Of a stretch of 64,000 nt of DNA, positions 40,190 through 48,520 are shown one piece after another (the stretch's first letter is position 1; each line of letters starts with the position of its first letter). The DNA is taken from NCBI RefSeq assembly GCF_019645855.1, contig NZ_CP080999.1:1674001-1738000 (forward strand), given 5' to 3'. The translations under genes and the position numbers were made by a program. This stretch comes from Mycobacterium malmoense (GTDB taxonomy: Bacteria; Actinomycetota; Actinomycetes; Mycobacteriales; Mycobacteriaceae). The notes beneath the pieces were generated by a model. The model searched no databases and was not told the origin of the DNA. It worked only from the letters and a program-made list of their open reading frames with translations.

Positions 40190-41299
40190 GTGCGGATGCA
40201 CGTGCAGGGTCGCGGGCTACCCGACGAGACCGAGATCGAGCTGTGGATCGTCGACGGCCGCATCAGCACCGAACCGGTCGCCGGGGCCGACACCGTTTTC
40301 GGGGCCTCTGGAGGCGGCTGGATCCTGCCCGGCCTGGTCGACGCGCACTGCCACGTCGGGCTCGGCCACCACGGCGAAATCCCGCTCGACGAGGCGATCG
40401 CCCAGGCCGAGACCGAACGCGACGTCGGCGCGCTGCTGCTGCGCGACTGCGGCGCACCGACCGACACCCGCAGCCTCGACGACCGCGACGACCTGCCCCG
40501 CCTCATCCGGGCCGGCAAGCACCTGGCCCGACCCAAGCGCTACCAGGCCGGCTTCTCCGTCGAACTCGACGACGAATCCCAGCTGCCGGCCGCGGTGGCC
40601 GAGGAGGCCGGGCGCGGCGACGGCTGGGTCAAGCTCGTCGGCGACTGGATCGACCGCGGCGTCGGCGACCTCGCCCCGCTCTGGTCCGACGACGTCCTCA
40701 AGGCCGCCATCGACACCGCACACGCCCACGGCGCCCGCGTCACCGCCCACGTCTTCGGCGAGGACGCGCTGCCCGGCCTGATCAACGCCGGCATCGACTG
40801 CATCGAACACGGCACCGGGCTCACCGACGACACCATCGCCCTGATGCTCGAGCACGGAACCGCGCTGGTCCCCACCCTGATCAACGTCGTCGACAACTTC
40901 CCCGGCATCGCCGAGGCCGCCGTGCGCTATCCGGCCTACGCCGCCCACATGCGTGACCTGTACGCCCGCTGCCCCGGGCGGGTCGCGGCGGCGCTGGATG
41001 CGGGCGTGCCGGTGTACGCGGGCAGCGACGCCGGCACCATGGTGGCGCACGGCCGGATCGCCGACGAGGTCGAGGCCCTCAAGGGCGTCGGGATGAGCCC
41101 GACCGACGCGTTGGGCGCGGCGTGCTGGGATGCGCGGCGCTGGCTGGGCCGGCCCGGTCTCGATCACGGGGCATCGGCCGACCTGGTGTGCTACGCGCGG
41201 GATCCGCGGCTGGGCCCCGCCGTGCTGAACCGGCCCGATCTGGTGATGCTGCGCGGCAAGACGTTTCGGCCGACGGGCTGGGCGGGCGCGGCGTCGTGA
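40190..41299 (+). CDS. Amidohydrolase (Rv2915c family)
   Basis: 369 residues, metal-dependent hydrolase of the imidazolonepropionase/prolidase-like subgroup. Metal-ligand motif ILPGLVDAHCHVGL about 45-58; further ligands in KLVGDW (Lys), HVFGEDALPG, CIEHGTGLTD and the Asp of AGSDAGTM. C-terminal beta domain (GASADLVCYARDP). Substrate unknown. GTG start at 40190; the ATG two codons later is an alternative. Next gene pknI follows after 20 nt. Confidence 0.88.
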   Translation: MRMHVQGRGLPDETEIELWIVDGRISTEPVAGADTVFGASGGGWILPGLVDAHCHVGLGHHGEIPLDEAIAQAETERDVGALLLRDCGAPTDTRSLDDRDDLPRLIRAGKHLARPKRYQAGFSVELDDESQLPAAVAEEAGRGDGWVKLVGDWIDRGVGDLAPLWSDDVLKAAIDTAHAHGARVTAHVFGEDALPGLINAGIDCIEHGTGLTDDTIALMLEHGTALVPTLINVVDNFPGIAEAAVRYPAYAAHMRDLYARCPGRVAAALDAGVPVYAGSDAGTMVAHGRIADEVEALKGVGMSPTDALGAACWDARRWLGRPGLDHGASADLVCYARDPRLGPAVLNRPDLVMLRGKTFRPTGWAGAAS

Positions 41300-41319
41300 T
41301 GGCGGATAGGATCGCTTGA

Positions 41320-43011
41320 ATGGCGTTGGCCAGCGGCGCGACCTTCGCCGGTTACACGGTCGCGCGGAGGCTGGGTTCTGGGGCGACGGGTGATGTCTAC
41401 CTCGTCCAGGACCCGCGTTCGTCGCGCTGGCTGGCGTTGAAGGTACTTTCGCCGCCGCTGTCGACGGACCGTGACTTCCGTCGGCGATTTCGGGTGGAAA
41501 CCCCGATCGCGACGAACCTTTATTACCCGCACATCGTCGCCGTGCACGACCGCGGCGAGTTCGAAGACCAGCCCTACATCGTGATGGAGTACGTCGAGGG
41601 CATCACCGCCGTGCGGCTCATGGCCGATCGCTTCCCGGCGGTTTCGCCGGCCGGCGAGGCGCTTGCCATCCTGACCGACATCGCCGGGGCCCTTGACTAC
41701 GCCCACCAGCGCGGGCTGCTGCATCGCGATGTCAAGCCCGCCAACATCTTGTTGACGGACCAGGGAAGGGGCGAACAGCGAATCCTGTTGGCCGACTTCG
41801 GGATAGCCCCGCCTGCCGGCACGGTCGCCTATGCGGCGCCCGAACAGTTGATGGGCGCCGACACCGACGGGCGCGCCGACCAATACGCCTTGGCGGCCAC
41901 CGTGTTTCACCTCCTGACCGGTGCGCCGCCGGTTGAGCACTCCGACCCGGCCGCCGCGCTGCGCCAGCTCCTCGACGACGCGCCGCCGAGGCTCAGCGAC
42001 CAGCGCCCGGAGCTGGCGCGCCTCGACGGCGTGTTCGCGGCGGCGCTCGCCAAAAGACCCGCCGACCGGTTCGGGACCTGTAGTGAGTTCGCCGAAGCGG
42101 CAAACGAACAGGCGGGCGTCTCGACCGGTGATCGCAGCCCCGAGGCCGTGCTGGTGGCCGAATATCCCGCGTACGCCCGGCCCGGGATCGACGACGTCGA
42201 CCACATCGAGTCGGCCGCCAAAGCCCAACCCGCCGTGCGGAATCCGGAAACCCTGCGGCCTGCGGCCGGGGCACTGGCCCGTCGCCTCGACGACTTCTCC
42301 ACGACGCCCCGAGAGCCCGCGCCGGGAAGGCGCCTGCCGGGCAACATCGTGGTGGGCGCCGCGGCGGCGGTGCTGTTCGCCGGGCTGCTCGCCGTCGGCT
42401 TCGTCGCCGGCCGCAAGACCGACACGACCGCCGCCCCCGCCGCCCGCCCGACGACGAGCGCGTCGGCCGCCCCGACCGCTAGCACCCCGGCCGCCGCGCC
42501 CGTCCCGCTCGACGGCACCTACCGCCTCGAGATCCAGCGGACAAAGCAGACATTCGACTACACGCCCGACCCCCAACCACCCGACGTGACCACCTGGTGG
42601 GCCTTCCGCTCGTCATGCACGCCGGGCTCGTGCACGGCCGTCGGCGTGCTGCTCGACGACGGCGATCACACACAGGCGAAGTCATCCGACGGCGAGCCCG
42701 TCGTCTTGGACTTCCGCGACGGTCGCTGGCTGGCCCGGCCGGAAAAGGCAACGTTCCCGTGCATCGGGCTGGACGGCGTGCAGGCGACGCACGCCACCAC
42801 GCAGGTGCTGTCGCTGCGGCCGCAGCCGCGGGGCGAGTTCGCGGGCGAAATGACGGTCACCGTGCAAAGCAACGAGTGCGTCCAGCAGGGAGCCGTGCTC
42901 CGCGCGCCCGCGGTGGCCATCCGCGACGGCGACGTGCCGCCGGGCGTGACGGTGCCCGACCCGGCCGTGATCCCCGAGAGCCCCACGGCGCCGTCGGGAC
43001 CCCATCGCTGA
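41320..43011 (+). CDS. pknI: Transmembrane Ser/Thr protein kinase PknI
   Basis: Receptor-like kinase, 563 residues (M. tuberculosis 585). Gly-loop LGSGATGDVY about 18-27, ATP Lys in LALKVL about 41, catalytic HRDVKPAN about 135-142, metal-binding DFG about 159-161 and APE about 173-175. From DFG to APE there are only 17 residues, so the usual phosphorylated loop is largely absent. Juxtamembrane part 180-340, membrane helix about 345-365 (VVGAAAAVLFAGLLAVGFVAG), Pro/Ala/Thr-rich linker, then an extracellular sensor domain with four Cys (SSCTPGSC, FPCIG, SNEC). Confidence 0.93.
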   Translation: MALASGATFAGYTVARRLGSGATGDVYLVQDPRSSRWLALKVLSPPLSTDRDFRRRFRVETPIATNLYYPHIVAVHDRGEFEDQPYIVMEYVEGITAVRLMADRFPAVSPAGEALAILTDIAGALDYAHQRGLLHRDVKPANILLTDQGRGEQRILLADFGIAPPAGTVAYAAPEQLMGADTDGRADQYALAATVFHLLTGAPPVEHSDPAAALRQLLDDAPPRLSDQRPELARLDGVFAAALAKRPADRFGTCSEFAEAANEQAGVSTGDRSPEAVLVAEYPAYARPGIDDVDHIESAAKAQPAVRNPETLRPAAGALARRLDDFSTTPREPAPGRRLPGNIVVGAAAAVLFAGLLAVGFVAGRKTDTTAAPAARPTTSASAAPTASTPAAAPVPLDGTYRLEIQRTKQTFDYTPDPQPPDVTTWWAFRSSCTPGSCTAVGVLLDDGDHTQAKSSDGEPVVLDFRDGRWLARPEKATFPCIGLDGVQATHATTQVLSLRPQPRGEFAGEMTVTVQSNECVQQGAVLRAPAVAIRDGDVPPGVTVPDPAVIPESPTAPSGPHR

Positions 43012-43060
43012 TCTGATTATCCTCGCTTGACCAGGGCTGATTCCTTCGCCGAAAGAAAGA

Positions 43061-43089
43061 TTGCGAGCGCTTACTATCTATGCTACGGT
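43061..43089 (+). promoter_or_regulatory. Promoter of the D-aminoacylase-like gene
   Basis: TTGCGA (43061-43066) and TACGGT (43084-43089) are separated by 17 bp, a good SigA-type pair. It lies 30 nt before the chosen GTG and may be controlled by the TetR-type protein encoded downstream. Confidence 0.5.
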
Positions 43090-43118
43090 TCTCGGCAACG
43101 CAACCACCTGGAGGAACC

Positions 43119-44912
43119 GTGACCTACGACGTGATCATTCGCGACGGGCTGTGGTTCGACGGCACCGGCGGTGCCCCGCAAACCCGCACGCTCGGCATCC
43201 GCGACGGCGTGGTGGCCACCGCGTCGGGCGAACCGTTGGACGAGACCGGGTGCCTCGAGGTGATCGACGCGGCCGGCAAGTGGGTCCTGCCCGGCTTCAT
43301 CGACGTGCACACCCACTACGACGCCGAGGTGTTGCTGGACCCGGGTCTGCAGGAGTCGGTGCGCCACGGCGTCACCACGGTGCTGCTGGGCAACTGCTCG
43401 CTCTCGACGGTCTACGCGGAGGCCGAGGACGCCGCCGATCTGTTCAGCCGGGTCGAGGCGGTGCCGCGCGAATACGTCTACGGCGCATTGGATTCCGCCA
43501 AGACGTGGTCGACGGCCGCGGAATACGTCGAGGCGATCGACGCCCTGCCGCTCGGGCCGAATGTTGGCTCGCTGCTTGGCCATTCGGACCTGCGCACGGC
43601 CGTGCTGGGGCTCGACCGCGCCACCGACCCCGCCGTCAAGCCCACCGACGCCGAACTGGGGAAGATGACGGCGCTGCTCGGCGAGGCGCTCGACGCCGGG
43701 ATGCTCGGCATGTCGGGCATGGACGCGGCCATCGACAAGCTCGACGGCGACCGCTTTCGGTCGCGCGCCCTGCCGTCCACCTTCGCGACCTGGCGGGAGC
43801 GGCGCAGGCTGATCGGCGTCCTGCGCAAGCGCGGCCGGCTGCTGCAGAGCGCGCCCGACGTCGAGAACCCCGCGTCGGCGCTGATGTTCTTCCTGACCGG
43901 CAGCCGGATCTTCGGGCGCGGCAAGGGAGTTCGGATGAGCATGCTGGTCTCGGCCGATGCCAAGTCGATGCCGTTCGCCGTGCACACGTTCGGGTTTGGC
44001 ACCCGCCTGCTCAACGCCGTCCTCGGCTCGAGCGTGCGGTTCCAGCACCTGCCGGTCCCGTTCGAGCTGTACTCCGACGGAATCGACCTGCCGGTCTTCG
44101 AGGAGTTCGGCGCCGGAACGGCGGCCCTGCACCTGCGCGACCAGCTGGAGCGCAACGAGCTGCTGGCCGACAAGGAATACCGCCGGCGGTTCCGGCGTGA
44201 GTTCGACCGCCGCAAGCTCGGGCCGTCGCTGTGGCACCGGGATTTCCACGACGCGGTGATCGTCGAATGTCCCGATAAGTCGTTGATCGGCAAGAGCTTT
44301 GGTGCGATCGCCGTCGAGCGCGGACTGCACCCGCTCGACGCGTTCCTCGACGTGCTCGTCGAAAACGGTGAGCGCAACGTGCGGTGGACGACCACCGTCG
44401 CCAACCACCGGCCCAAGCAGCTCAACAAGCTCGCCGCCGAGCCGAGCATCCACATGGGCTTCTCCGACGCCGGCGCGCACCTGCGCAACATGGCCTTCTA
44501 CAACTTCCCGCTAAGGCTGCTCAAGCGCACCCGCGACGCCCACCGGGCCGGCGCGCCGTTCCTGTCCACGCAGCGGGCGGTGCATCGCCTGACCGGCGAG
44601 CTGGCGGAGTGGTTCGGCATCGACGCCGGCACCCTGCGCGAGGGCGACCGGGCGGACTTCGTCGTGATCGACCCGGCTGGCCTGAACGACTCGGTGGACG
44701 GCTATTACGAGGAGGCGGTGCCGTTCTACGGCGGCCTGCGGCGCATGGTCAACCGCAACGATGACGCCGTGGTCGCGACCGGTGTGGGCGGCGCCGTCGT
44801 CTTCGGCGCAGGTCGGTTCCGCGAGGGTTACGGCCGGACCGTGAAGTCGGGCCGCTACCTGCGGGCCGGTCAGCGGCGGGCCGCCCCGAGCGTCGTGAAA
44901 GTCGGGGCCTGA
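43119..44912 (+). CDS. D-aminoacylase/N-acyl-D-amino-acid amidohydrolase-like protein (Rv2913c)
   Basis: 597 residues from GTG 43119, of the amidohydrolase superfamily. N-terminal beta domain (YDVIIRDGLWFDGTG), metal site GFIDVHTHYDAEVL about 64-77, LGNCSLS, and a later SDAGAHLRNM; the C-terminal part GDRADFVVIDP is typical. Known as a probable D-amino acid aminohydrolase in M. tuberculosis; real substrate unknown. GGAGG at 43110-43114 precedes the GTG by 4 nt; an ATG at 43080 is rejected because it overlaps the -10 box. Followed by a TetR gene after 1 nt. Confidence 0.88.
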   Translation: MTYDVIIRDGLWFDGTGGAPQTRTLGIRDGVVATASGEPLDETGCLEVIDAAGKWVLPGFIDVHTHYDAEVLLDPGLQESVRHGVTTVLLGNCSLSTVYAEAEDAADLFSRVEAVPREYVYGALDSAKTWSTAAEYVEAIDALPLGPNVGSLLGHSDLRTAVLGLDRATDPAVKPTDAELGKMTALLGEALDAGMLGMSGMDAAIDKLDGDRFRSRALPSTFATWRERRRLIGVLRKRGRLLQSAPDVENPASALMFFLTGSRIFGRGKGVRMSMLVSADAKSMPFAVHTFGFGTRLLNAVLGSSVRFQHLPVPFELYSDGIDLPVFEEFGAGTAALHLRDQLERNELLADKEYRRRFRREFDRRKLGPSLWHRDFHDAVIVECPDKSLIGKSFGAIAVERGLHPLDAFLDVLVENGERNVRWTTTVANHRPKQLNKLAAEPSIHMGFSDAGAHLRNMAFYNFPLRLLKRTRDAHRAGAPFLSTQRAVHRLTGELAEWFGIDAGTLREGDRADFVVIDPAGLNDSVDGYYEEAVPFYGGLRRMVNRNDDAVVATGVGGAVVFGAGRFREGYGRTVKSGRYLRAGQRRAAPSVVKVGA

Positions 44913-44913
44913 C

Positions 44914-45510
44914 ATGGCCAGGACCCAGCAGCAGCGTCGCGAAGAGACCGTCGGGCGGCTCCTCGACGCCTGCATCGCCACCATCGTCGAGGTCGGCTAC
45001 GCCCGGGCGTCGGCCGCCGTGATCACCAAGCGTGCGGGGGTGTCCGTCGGTGCCCTGTTCCGCCACTTCGACACCATGGGCGACTTCATGGCGGCGACGG
45101 CGTCCGAGGTGCTGCGCCGGCAGGTGGAGTCGTTCACCAAGCAGGTTGCCGAAATACCGGCCGACCGGCCCGCGCTGGAGGCGACGCTGACCATCCTGCG
45201 GGACGTCACCAGCAGCCCCACCAACGCGGTGCTGTACGAACTGATGATCGCCGCCCGCACCGACGAGAAGCTCAACGCCCACCTGCGCGACGTCCTCGCG
45301 CAGTACACCGCGAAGATTCTCGACGCCGCGCGTGCGCTGCCCGACGCGGAAAGCTTGCCGGAAGAGACGTTTCCGGTTCTGGTGGCATTGCTGACGAACG
45401 TCTTCGACGGCGCGGCAATTGTGCGAGGGGTGCTGCCAGAACCGGATATCGAGGAGGAGCGGATTGCGCTGCTGTCCGCGTTGATCACCGGGATGCTGCC
45501 CAAAGGGTAG
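44914..45510 (+). CDS. TetR-family transcriptional regulator (Rv2912c)
   Basis: 198 residues. N-terminal helix-turn-helix about 10-55 (ACIATIVEVGYARASAAVITKRAGVSVGALFRHF), remainder all-helical ligand/dimer domain with TetR_C-like sequence. Starts 1 nt after the amidohydrolase stop, so the pair is co-transcribed; by analogy it probably represses its own operon in answer to an unknown ligand. A palindrome follows 6 nt after the stop. Confidence 0.93.
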   Translation: MARTQQQRREETVGRLLDACIATIVEVGYARASAAVITKRAGVSVGALFRHFDTMGDFMAATASEVLRRQVESFTKQVAEIPADRPALEATLTILRDVTSSPTNAVLYELMIAARTDEKLNAHLRDVLAQYTAKILDAARALPDAESLPEETFPVLVALLTNVFDGAAIVRGVLPEPDIEEERIALLSALITGMLPKG

Positions 45511-45516
45511 GTGTGC

Positions 45517-45574
45517 CGAGCAGACGCAGAATCGCACGCGGGGGACCCGCGCAGTGCGATTCCGCGTCTGCTCG
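45517..45574. terminator. Palindrome C between convergent TetR and dacB2 genes
   Basis: Arms 45517-45537 (CGAGCAGACGCAGAATCGCAC) and 45554-45574 pair at 20 of 21 positions. There is no T-tract. It lies between convergent genes and would serve both as a terminator. Same arm sequence as palindromes E and F. Confidence 0.65.
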
Positions 45575-45578
45575 CGGG

Positions 45579-45602
45579 CCTATAGCGAGCCCTATAGCGA
45601 GC
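45579..45602. repeat. 12-bp tandem duplication at the dacB2 3' end
   Basis: CCTATAGCGAGC occurs twice in direct tandem. The second copy covers the last codons and stop of dacB2, the first lies beyond the stop, next to palindrome C. Confidence 0.75.
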
Positions 45603-46482
45603 CGATGCCGGTCTCCGGGTTGAGCGCGAAACCCCAGTCGAACAGGCTCGCGGCCTGGTCCCAGTACGTCGGCCCGCCCTCTTTCACCAGCCCGTACATC
45701 ATGGCGATCACCAGCCGTCGGCCACCGCGGCCGGCGGCGCCGACGAACGTCTTGCGGGCCGCGTTGGTGAAGCCGGTCTTGCCGCCGATGGCCCCGGGAT
45801 AGCGCTGTAGCAGCTCGTCCTGGTTGAGGATTGGGTGATCGCCGTTATCGCCGGGGAACATCGCCGACGGCTCGGCGGTGATCTGCGCGAACACCGGGTT
45901 GGCCATGGCGGTCCGGAAGATGACGGCCAGGTCGTGCGCCGTCGACGCCCCGGAGCCGCCGGGCCCGTCCAGGCCCGACGGCGTCGCCGCGTGCGTGTTG
46001 GTCGCCCCCAGGGACGCGGCCTTGGCGTTCATCTTGGCCACCGTGGCGTCGGGCCCGCCCATCATGTGCGCCAGCGTGTTGGCGGCGTCGTTGCCCGACA
46101 CCAGCAGCAGCGCGTCGAGCAGCTGGCGCGCGGTGTAGGTGCGGCCCGGTTTGATGCCGACGCAGTTGCACTCGACCTGGGTGTCCGCCGCGTCGGCGAC
46201 GACGGTGGAGTCCAGGCTCAGCTGGTCCAGGGCCACCAACGCCAGCAGCACCTTGATGGTGCTCGCGGGCGGGTGGGGGACGTTCTGGTCACGGTCGGCG
46301 AGCACCTGACCGCTGTCCAGATCGGCCACGATCCAGGTCTGGGCCGGGCCGTCGGGGATCGGCACCGAGCCGACGGGCTGCGCGCTGTCGGCCAAGACGG
46401 CGGCCGCGCTCACGGCCGCACCGCAGGCGCCGACGGCCAGCACGGCGACGGCCCTGACCATGAAGGCCATGAGCTTGCGCAT
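45592..46482 (-). CDS. dacB2: D-alanyl-D-alanine carboxypeptidase (penicillin-binding protein), DacB2 type
   Basis: Trims the terminal D-Ala of peptidoglycan stem peptides outside the membrane. 296 residues (M. tuberculosis DacB2 291). N-terminal export signal (AFMVRAVAVLAVGACGAAVSAAAVLA). The S11 family motifs are complete: SxxK as STIK about residue 77, SxN as SGN about 139, and KTG in GGKTGFTNAA about 244. TAAACT, 8 nt before the ATG (46491-46496), may be its -10 box. Divergent from the SnoaL-like gene. Confidence 0.94.
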   Translation of the reverse strand: MRKLMAFMVRAVAVLAVGACGAAVSAAAVLADSAQPVGSVPIPDGPAQTWIVADLDSGQVLADRDQNVPHPPASTIKVLLALVALDQLSLDSTVVADAADTQVECNCVGIKPGRTYTARQLLDALLLVSGNDAANTLAHMMGGPDATVAKMNAKAASLGATNTHAATPSGLDGPGGSGASTAHDLAVIFRTAMANPVFAQITAEPSAMFPGDNGDHPILNQDELLQRYPGAIGGKTGFTNAARKTFVGAAGRGGRRLVIAMMYGLVKEGGPTYWDQAASLFDWGFALNPETGIGSL

Positions 46483-46505
46483 GGGCGCAAAGTTTAACGG
46501 CGTGC

Positions 46506-46549
46506 GCTACCCCCAGACCAACCGCGAGCTACCCCCAGACCAACCGCGA
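46506..46549. repeat. 22-bp tandem duplication beside palindrome D
   Basis: Two exact copies of a 22-bp unit (46506-46527, 46528-46549) beginning GCTACCCCCAGACC. The unit ends in CCGCGA, which is also the first part of the palindrome arm that follows. Confidence 0.8.
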
Positions 46550-46607
46550 GCGTGCGCGTCTGCACACGACACACCGCGCAACGGTGTGCAATTGCGCACG
46601 CTCGCGG
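46544..46607. repeat. Intergenic palindrome D between divergent genes
   Basis: Outer arms 46544-46557 and 46594-46607 are 14-bp exact complements (CCGCGAGCGTGCGC); inner arms 46561-46567 and 46584-46590 add 7 bp. It lies between divergent dacB2 and the SnoaL-like gene, so it is not at a gene end. It sits close to where the promoter of the plus-strand gene should be. Confidence 0.65.
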
Positions 46608-46632
46608 CCGAGGGACGGTGTTGAATCGACGC

Positions 46633-47052
46633 ATGTTGAGCCTGGCCGAAATTTCCGACCGCCTAGAGATCCAGCAGCTGCTGGTGGACTATTCCACCGC
46701 CATCGACCAGCGCCGATTCGACGACCTGGACAAGGTGTTCACGCCGGACGCGTACATCGACTACACGGCCCTGGGCGGCATCGACGGCCACTATCCCGAA
46801 GTCAAGAAGTGGCTCTCGGAGGTGTTGCCGAACTTCCCGGTGTACGCCCACATGCTCGGCAACTTCGCGGTCCACATCGACGGGGACACCGCGTCGTCGC
46901 GGGTGATCTGCTTCAACCCCATGGTGCTTCCCGGAGACAAGAACCAGGCGCTGTTTTGCGGGCTGTGGTACGACGACGAGTTCGTGCGCACCCCGGAGGG
47001 CTGGCGAATGACCCGCCGGGTCGAATCGAAGGTCTTCCAGAAAGTGATGTGA
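46633..47052 (+). CDS. SnoaL/NTF2-like domain protein (Rv2910c)
   Basis: 139 residues from the ATG at 46633. Alpha+beta cone fold sequence: EISDRLEIQQLLVDYSTAIDQRRFDDLDKVFTPDAY in pieces typical of SnoaL_4 proteins, with later FCGLWYDDEFVRTPEGW. Family members are cyclases, isomerases, dehydratases or ligand binders; no function can be given. The start is unsure: GTG 46618 and TTG 46621 lie nearer to AGGGA at 46611 and would add five or four residues. A longer frame from 46552 reads through palindrome D and is not used. Confidence 0.85.
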   Translation: MLSLAEISDRLEIQQLLVDYSTAIDQRRFDDLDKVFTPDAYIDYTALGGIDGHYPEVKKWLSEVLPNFPVYAHMLGNFAVHIDGDTASSRVICFNPMVLPGDKNQALFCGLWYDDEFVRTPEGWRMTRRVESKVFQKVM

Positions 47053-47090
47053 GGCTCGGGCGGGCGAATTTATGCCCAAGACCCCAGATC

Positions 47091-47099
47091 TGGCACAAT
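47091..47099 (+). promoter_or_regulatory. Extended -10 promoter of the rpsP operon
   Basis: TGG-CACAAT in the context TCTGGCACAAT. The same 11 bases occur before rplS. Transcription from here gives an rpsP leader of about 130 nt. Confidence 0.5.
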
Positions 47100-47237
47100 A
47101 GGCGGCTGTCCGCCGCGCGACCCACCTCGATCGGGGTGCTTGCGCGCCGGTCACACACGCGAGGCAAAACCGGGTCCGGGCATCCCGCCCTGGCCGCCGA
47201 ATTGCAGCGTGACACACACAGGAGACATCGCTTAACC

Positions 47238-47735
47238 ATGGCTGTGAAGATCAAGCTGACTCGGCTTGGCAAGATCCGCAATCCTCAGTACCGCATCGCC
47301 GTCGCGGACGCCCGCACCCGGCGCGACGGCCGCTCGATCGAGGTCATCGGCCGGTATCACCCGAAGGAAGACCCGAGCCTCATCGAGATCAACTCCGAGC
47401 GGGCCCAGTACTGGCTTTCGGTGGGGGCCCAGCCCACCGAGCCCGTCCTCAAGCTGCTGAAGATCACCGGTGACTGGCAGAAGTTCAAGGGCCTGCCGGG
47501 CGCCGAGGGCCGCCTGAAGGTCGCCCCGGCCAAGCCCAGCAAGCTGGAGCTGTTCAACGCCGCGTTGGCTCAAGCTGAAGGCGCGCCCACCACCGAGGCC
47601 GCGAAACCGAAGAAGAAGGCCTTGGCCAAGAAGGCCGCGAAACCGGCCAAAGCGGCCTCGTCGGAGTCCGACGCCGACGCCGACGACGCGCCGGCCGAGG
47701 GCGGCGAGCAGTCCGAGCAGACGACCGAAAGCTGA
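47238..47735 (+). CDS. rpsP: 30S ribosomal protein S16
   Basis: Structural protein of the small subunit needed for assembly. 165 residues (M. tuberculosis 162). The core (MAVKIKLTRLGKIRNPQYRI onward) fills the first 105 or so residues. The rest is an Ala/Lys-rich then Asp/Glu-rich tail (KPKKKALAKKAAKPAKAA, then DADADDAPAEGGE), the disordered extension of mycobacterial S16. AGGAGA lies before the ATG. First gene of rpsP-KH-rimM-trmD. Confidence 0.97.
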   Translation: MAVKIKLTRLGKIRNPQYRIAVADARTRRDGRSIEVIGRYHPKEDPSLIEINSERAQYWLSVGAQPTEPVLKLLKITGDWQKFKGLPGAEGRLKVAPAKPSKLELFNAALAQAEGAPTTEAAKPKKKALAKKAAKPAKAASSESDADADDAPAEGGEQSEQTTES

Positions 47736-47740
47736 CCGAC

Positions 47741-47983
47741 ATGAGCACGGTCGTCGTTGACGCTGTCGAGCATCTGGTCCGCGGGATCGTCGACAACCCC
47801 GACGATGTCCGGGTCGACCTCGTGACCAGCCGGCGTGGGCGGACGGTGGAGGTGCACGTGCATCCCGACGATCTGGGCAAGGTGATCGGCCGCGGGGGAC
47901 GCACCGCGACCGCGTTGCGCACGCTGGTCGCCGGGATCGGTGGCCGTGGCATCCGCGTCGACGTGGTGGACACCGACCAGTAG
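47741..47983 (+). CDS. KH-domain RNA-binding protein (Rv2908c)
   Basis: 80 residues forming a single KH domain with the GxxG loop in KVIGRGGRTATALR. Called KhpA in other bacteria, where it binds RNA together with KhpB. Six nt after rpsP; the position between rpsP and rimM is conserved in actinobacteria and firmicutes. Confidence 0.93.
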   Translation: MSTVVVDAVEHLVRGIVDNPDDVRVDLVTSRRGRTVEVHVHPDDLGKVIGRGGRTATALRTLVAGIGGRGIRVDVVDTDQ

Positions 47984-47995
47984 CGGGGAACTCCC

Positions 47996-48520
47996 TTGGA
48001 GTTGACGGTCGGGCGCGTCGTCAAAGCCCACGGCATCGGCGGCGACGTGGTGGTGGAAATCCGCACCGACGATCCCGCTACCCGGTTTGCGCCGGGTAAT
48101 ACATTGCGCGCCAAGCGATCCCGCGATGACGGGGAACGCGACTATGTCGTCGAGAGCGCGCGCGAGCACGGTGGGCGGCTGCTGGTGCGATTGGCCGGGG
48201 TGAACGACCGCGACGCCGCCGACGCGTTGCGGGGCAGCCTGTTCGTCGTGGATTCCGATGATCTCCCGCCGATCGATGAGCCGGACACCTACTACGACCA
48301 CCAGCTCGAGGGCCTTCGTGTCCGGACGACGACGGGGCAGGACGTCGGTGTCGTCGCCGAGGTGCTGCACACCGCGGCCGGTGAGCTGTTGGCGGTGCGG
48401 CGCGGCGCCGAAAGTGCCGAAGTCTTGGTGCCTTTCGTCGGCGCGATCGTGACGTCGGTGTCGCTGGGCGAGGGGCTGATCGAGATCGATCCGCCCGAGG
48501 GCCTGCTGGACCTGGCATGA
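47996..48520 (+). CDS. rimM: Ribosome maturation factor RimM
   Basis: Assists assembly of the 30S head by binding S19 and acting with S16. 174 residues. N-terminal RimM barrel (LTVGRVVKAHGIGGDVVVEI) and C-terminal PRC-type barrel (DTYYDHQLEGLRV; LLAVRRG; VPFVGAIV). TTG start at 47996, set by homology to the MEL(T/V)VGRVVK start and by GCGGGG just upstream. Its TGA overlaps the trmD ATG by 4 nt. Confidence 0.94.
   Translation: MELTVGRVVKAHGIGGDVVVEIRTDDPATRFAPGNTLRAKRSRDDGERDYVVESAREHGGRLLVRLAGVNDRDAADALRGSLFVVDSDDLPPIDEPDTYYDHQLEGLRVRTTTGQDVGVVAEVLHTAAGELLAVRRGAESAEVLVPFVGAIVTSVSLGEGLIEIDPPEGLLDLA

Noticed and set aside
43080..43118. Upstream ATG start for the D-aminoacylase-like gene
   Set aside because: It lies in the -10 box of a good promoter, while GGAGG precedes the GTG at 43119.
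46552..46632. Longer N terminus for the SnoaL-like protein
   Set aside because: The added residues are the translated palindrome D, with no homology expected.
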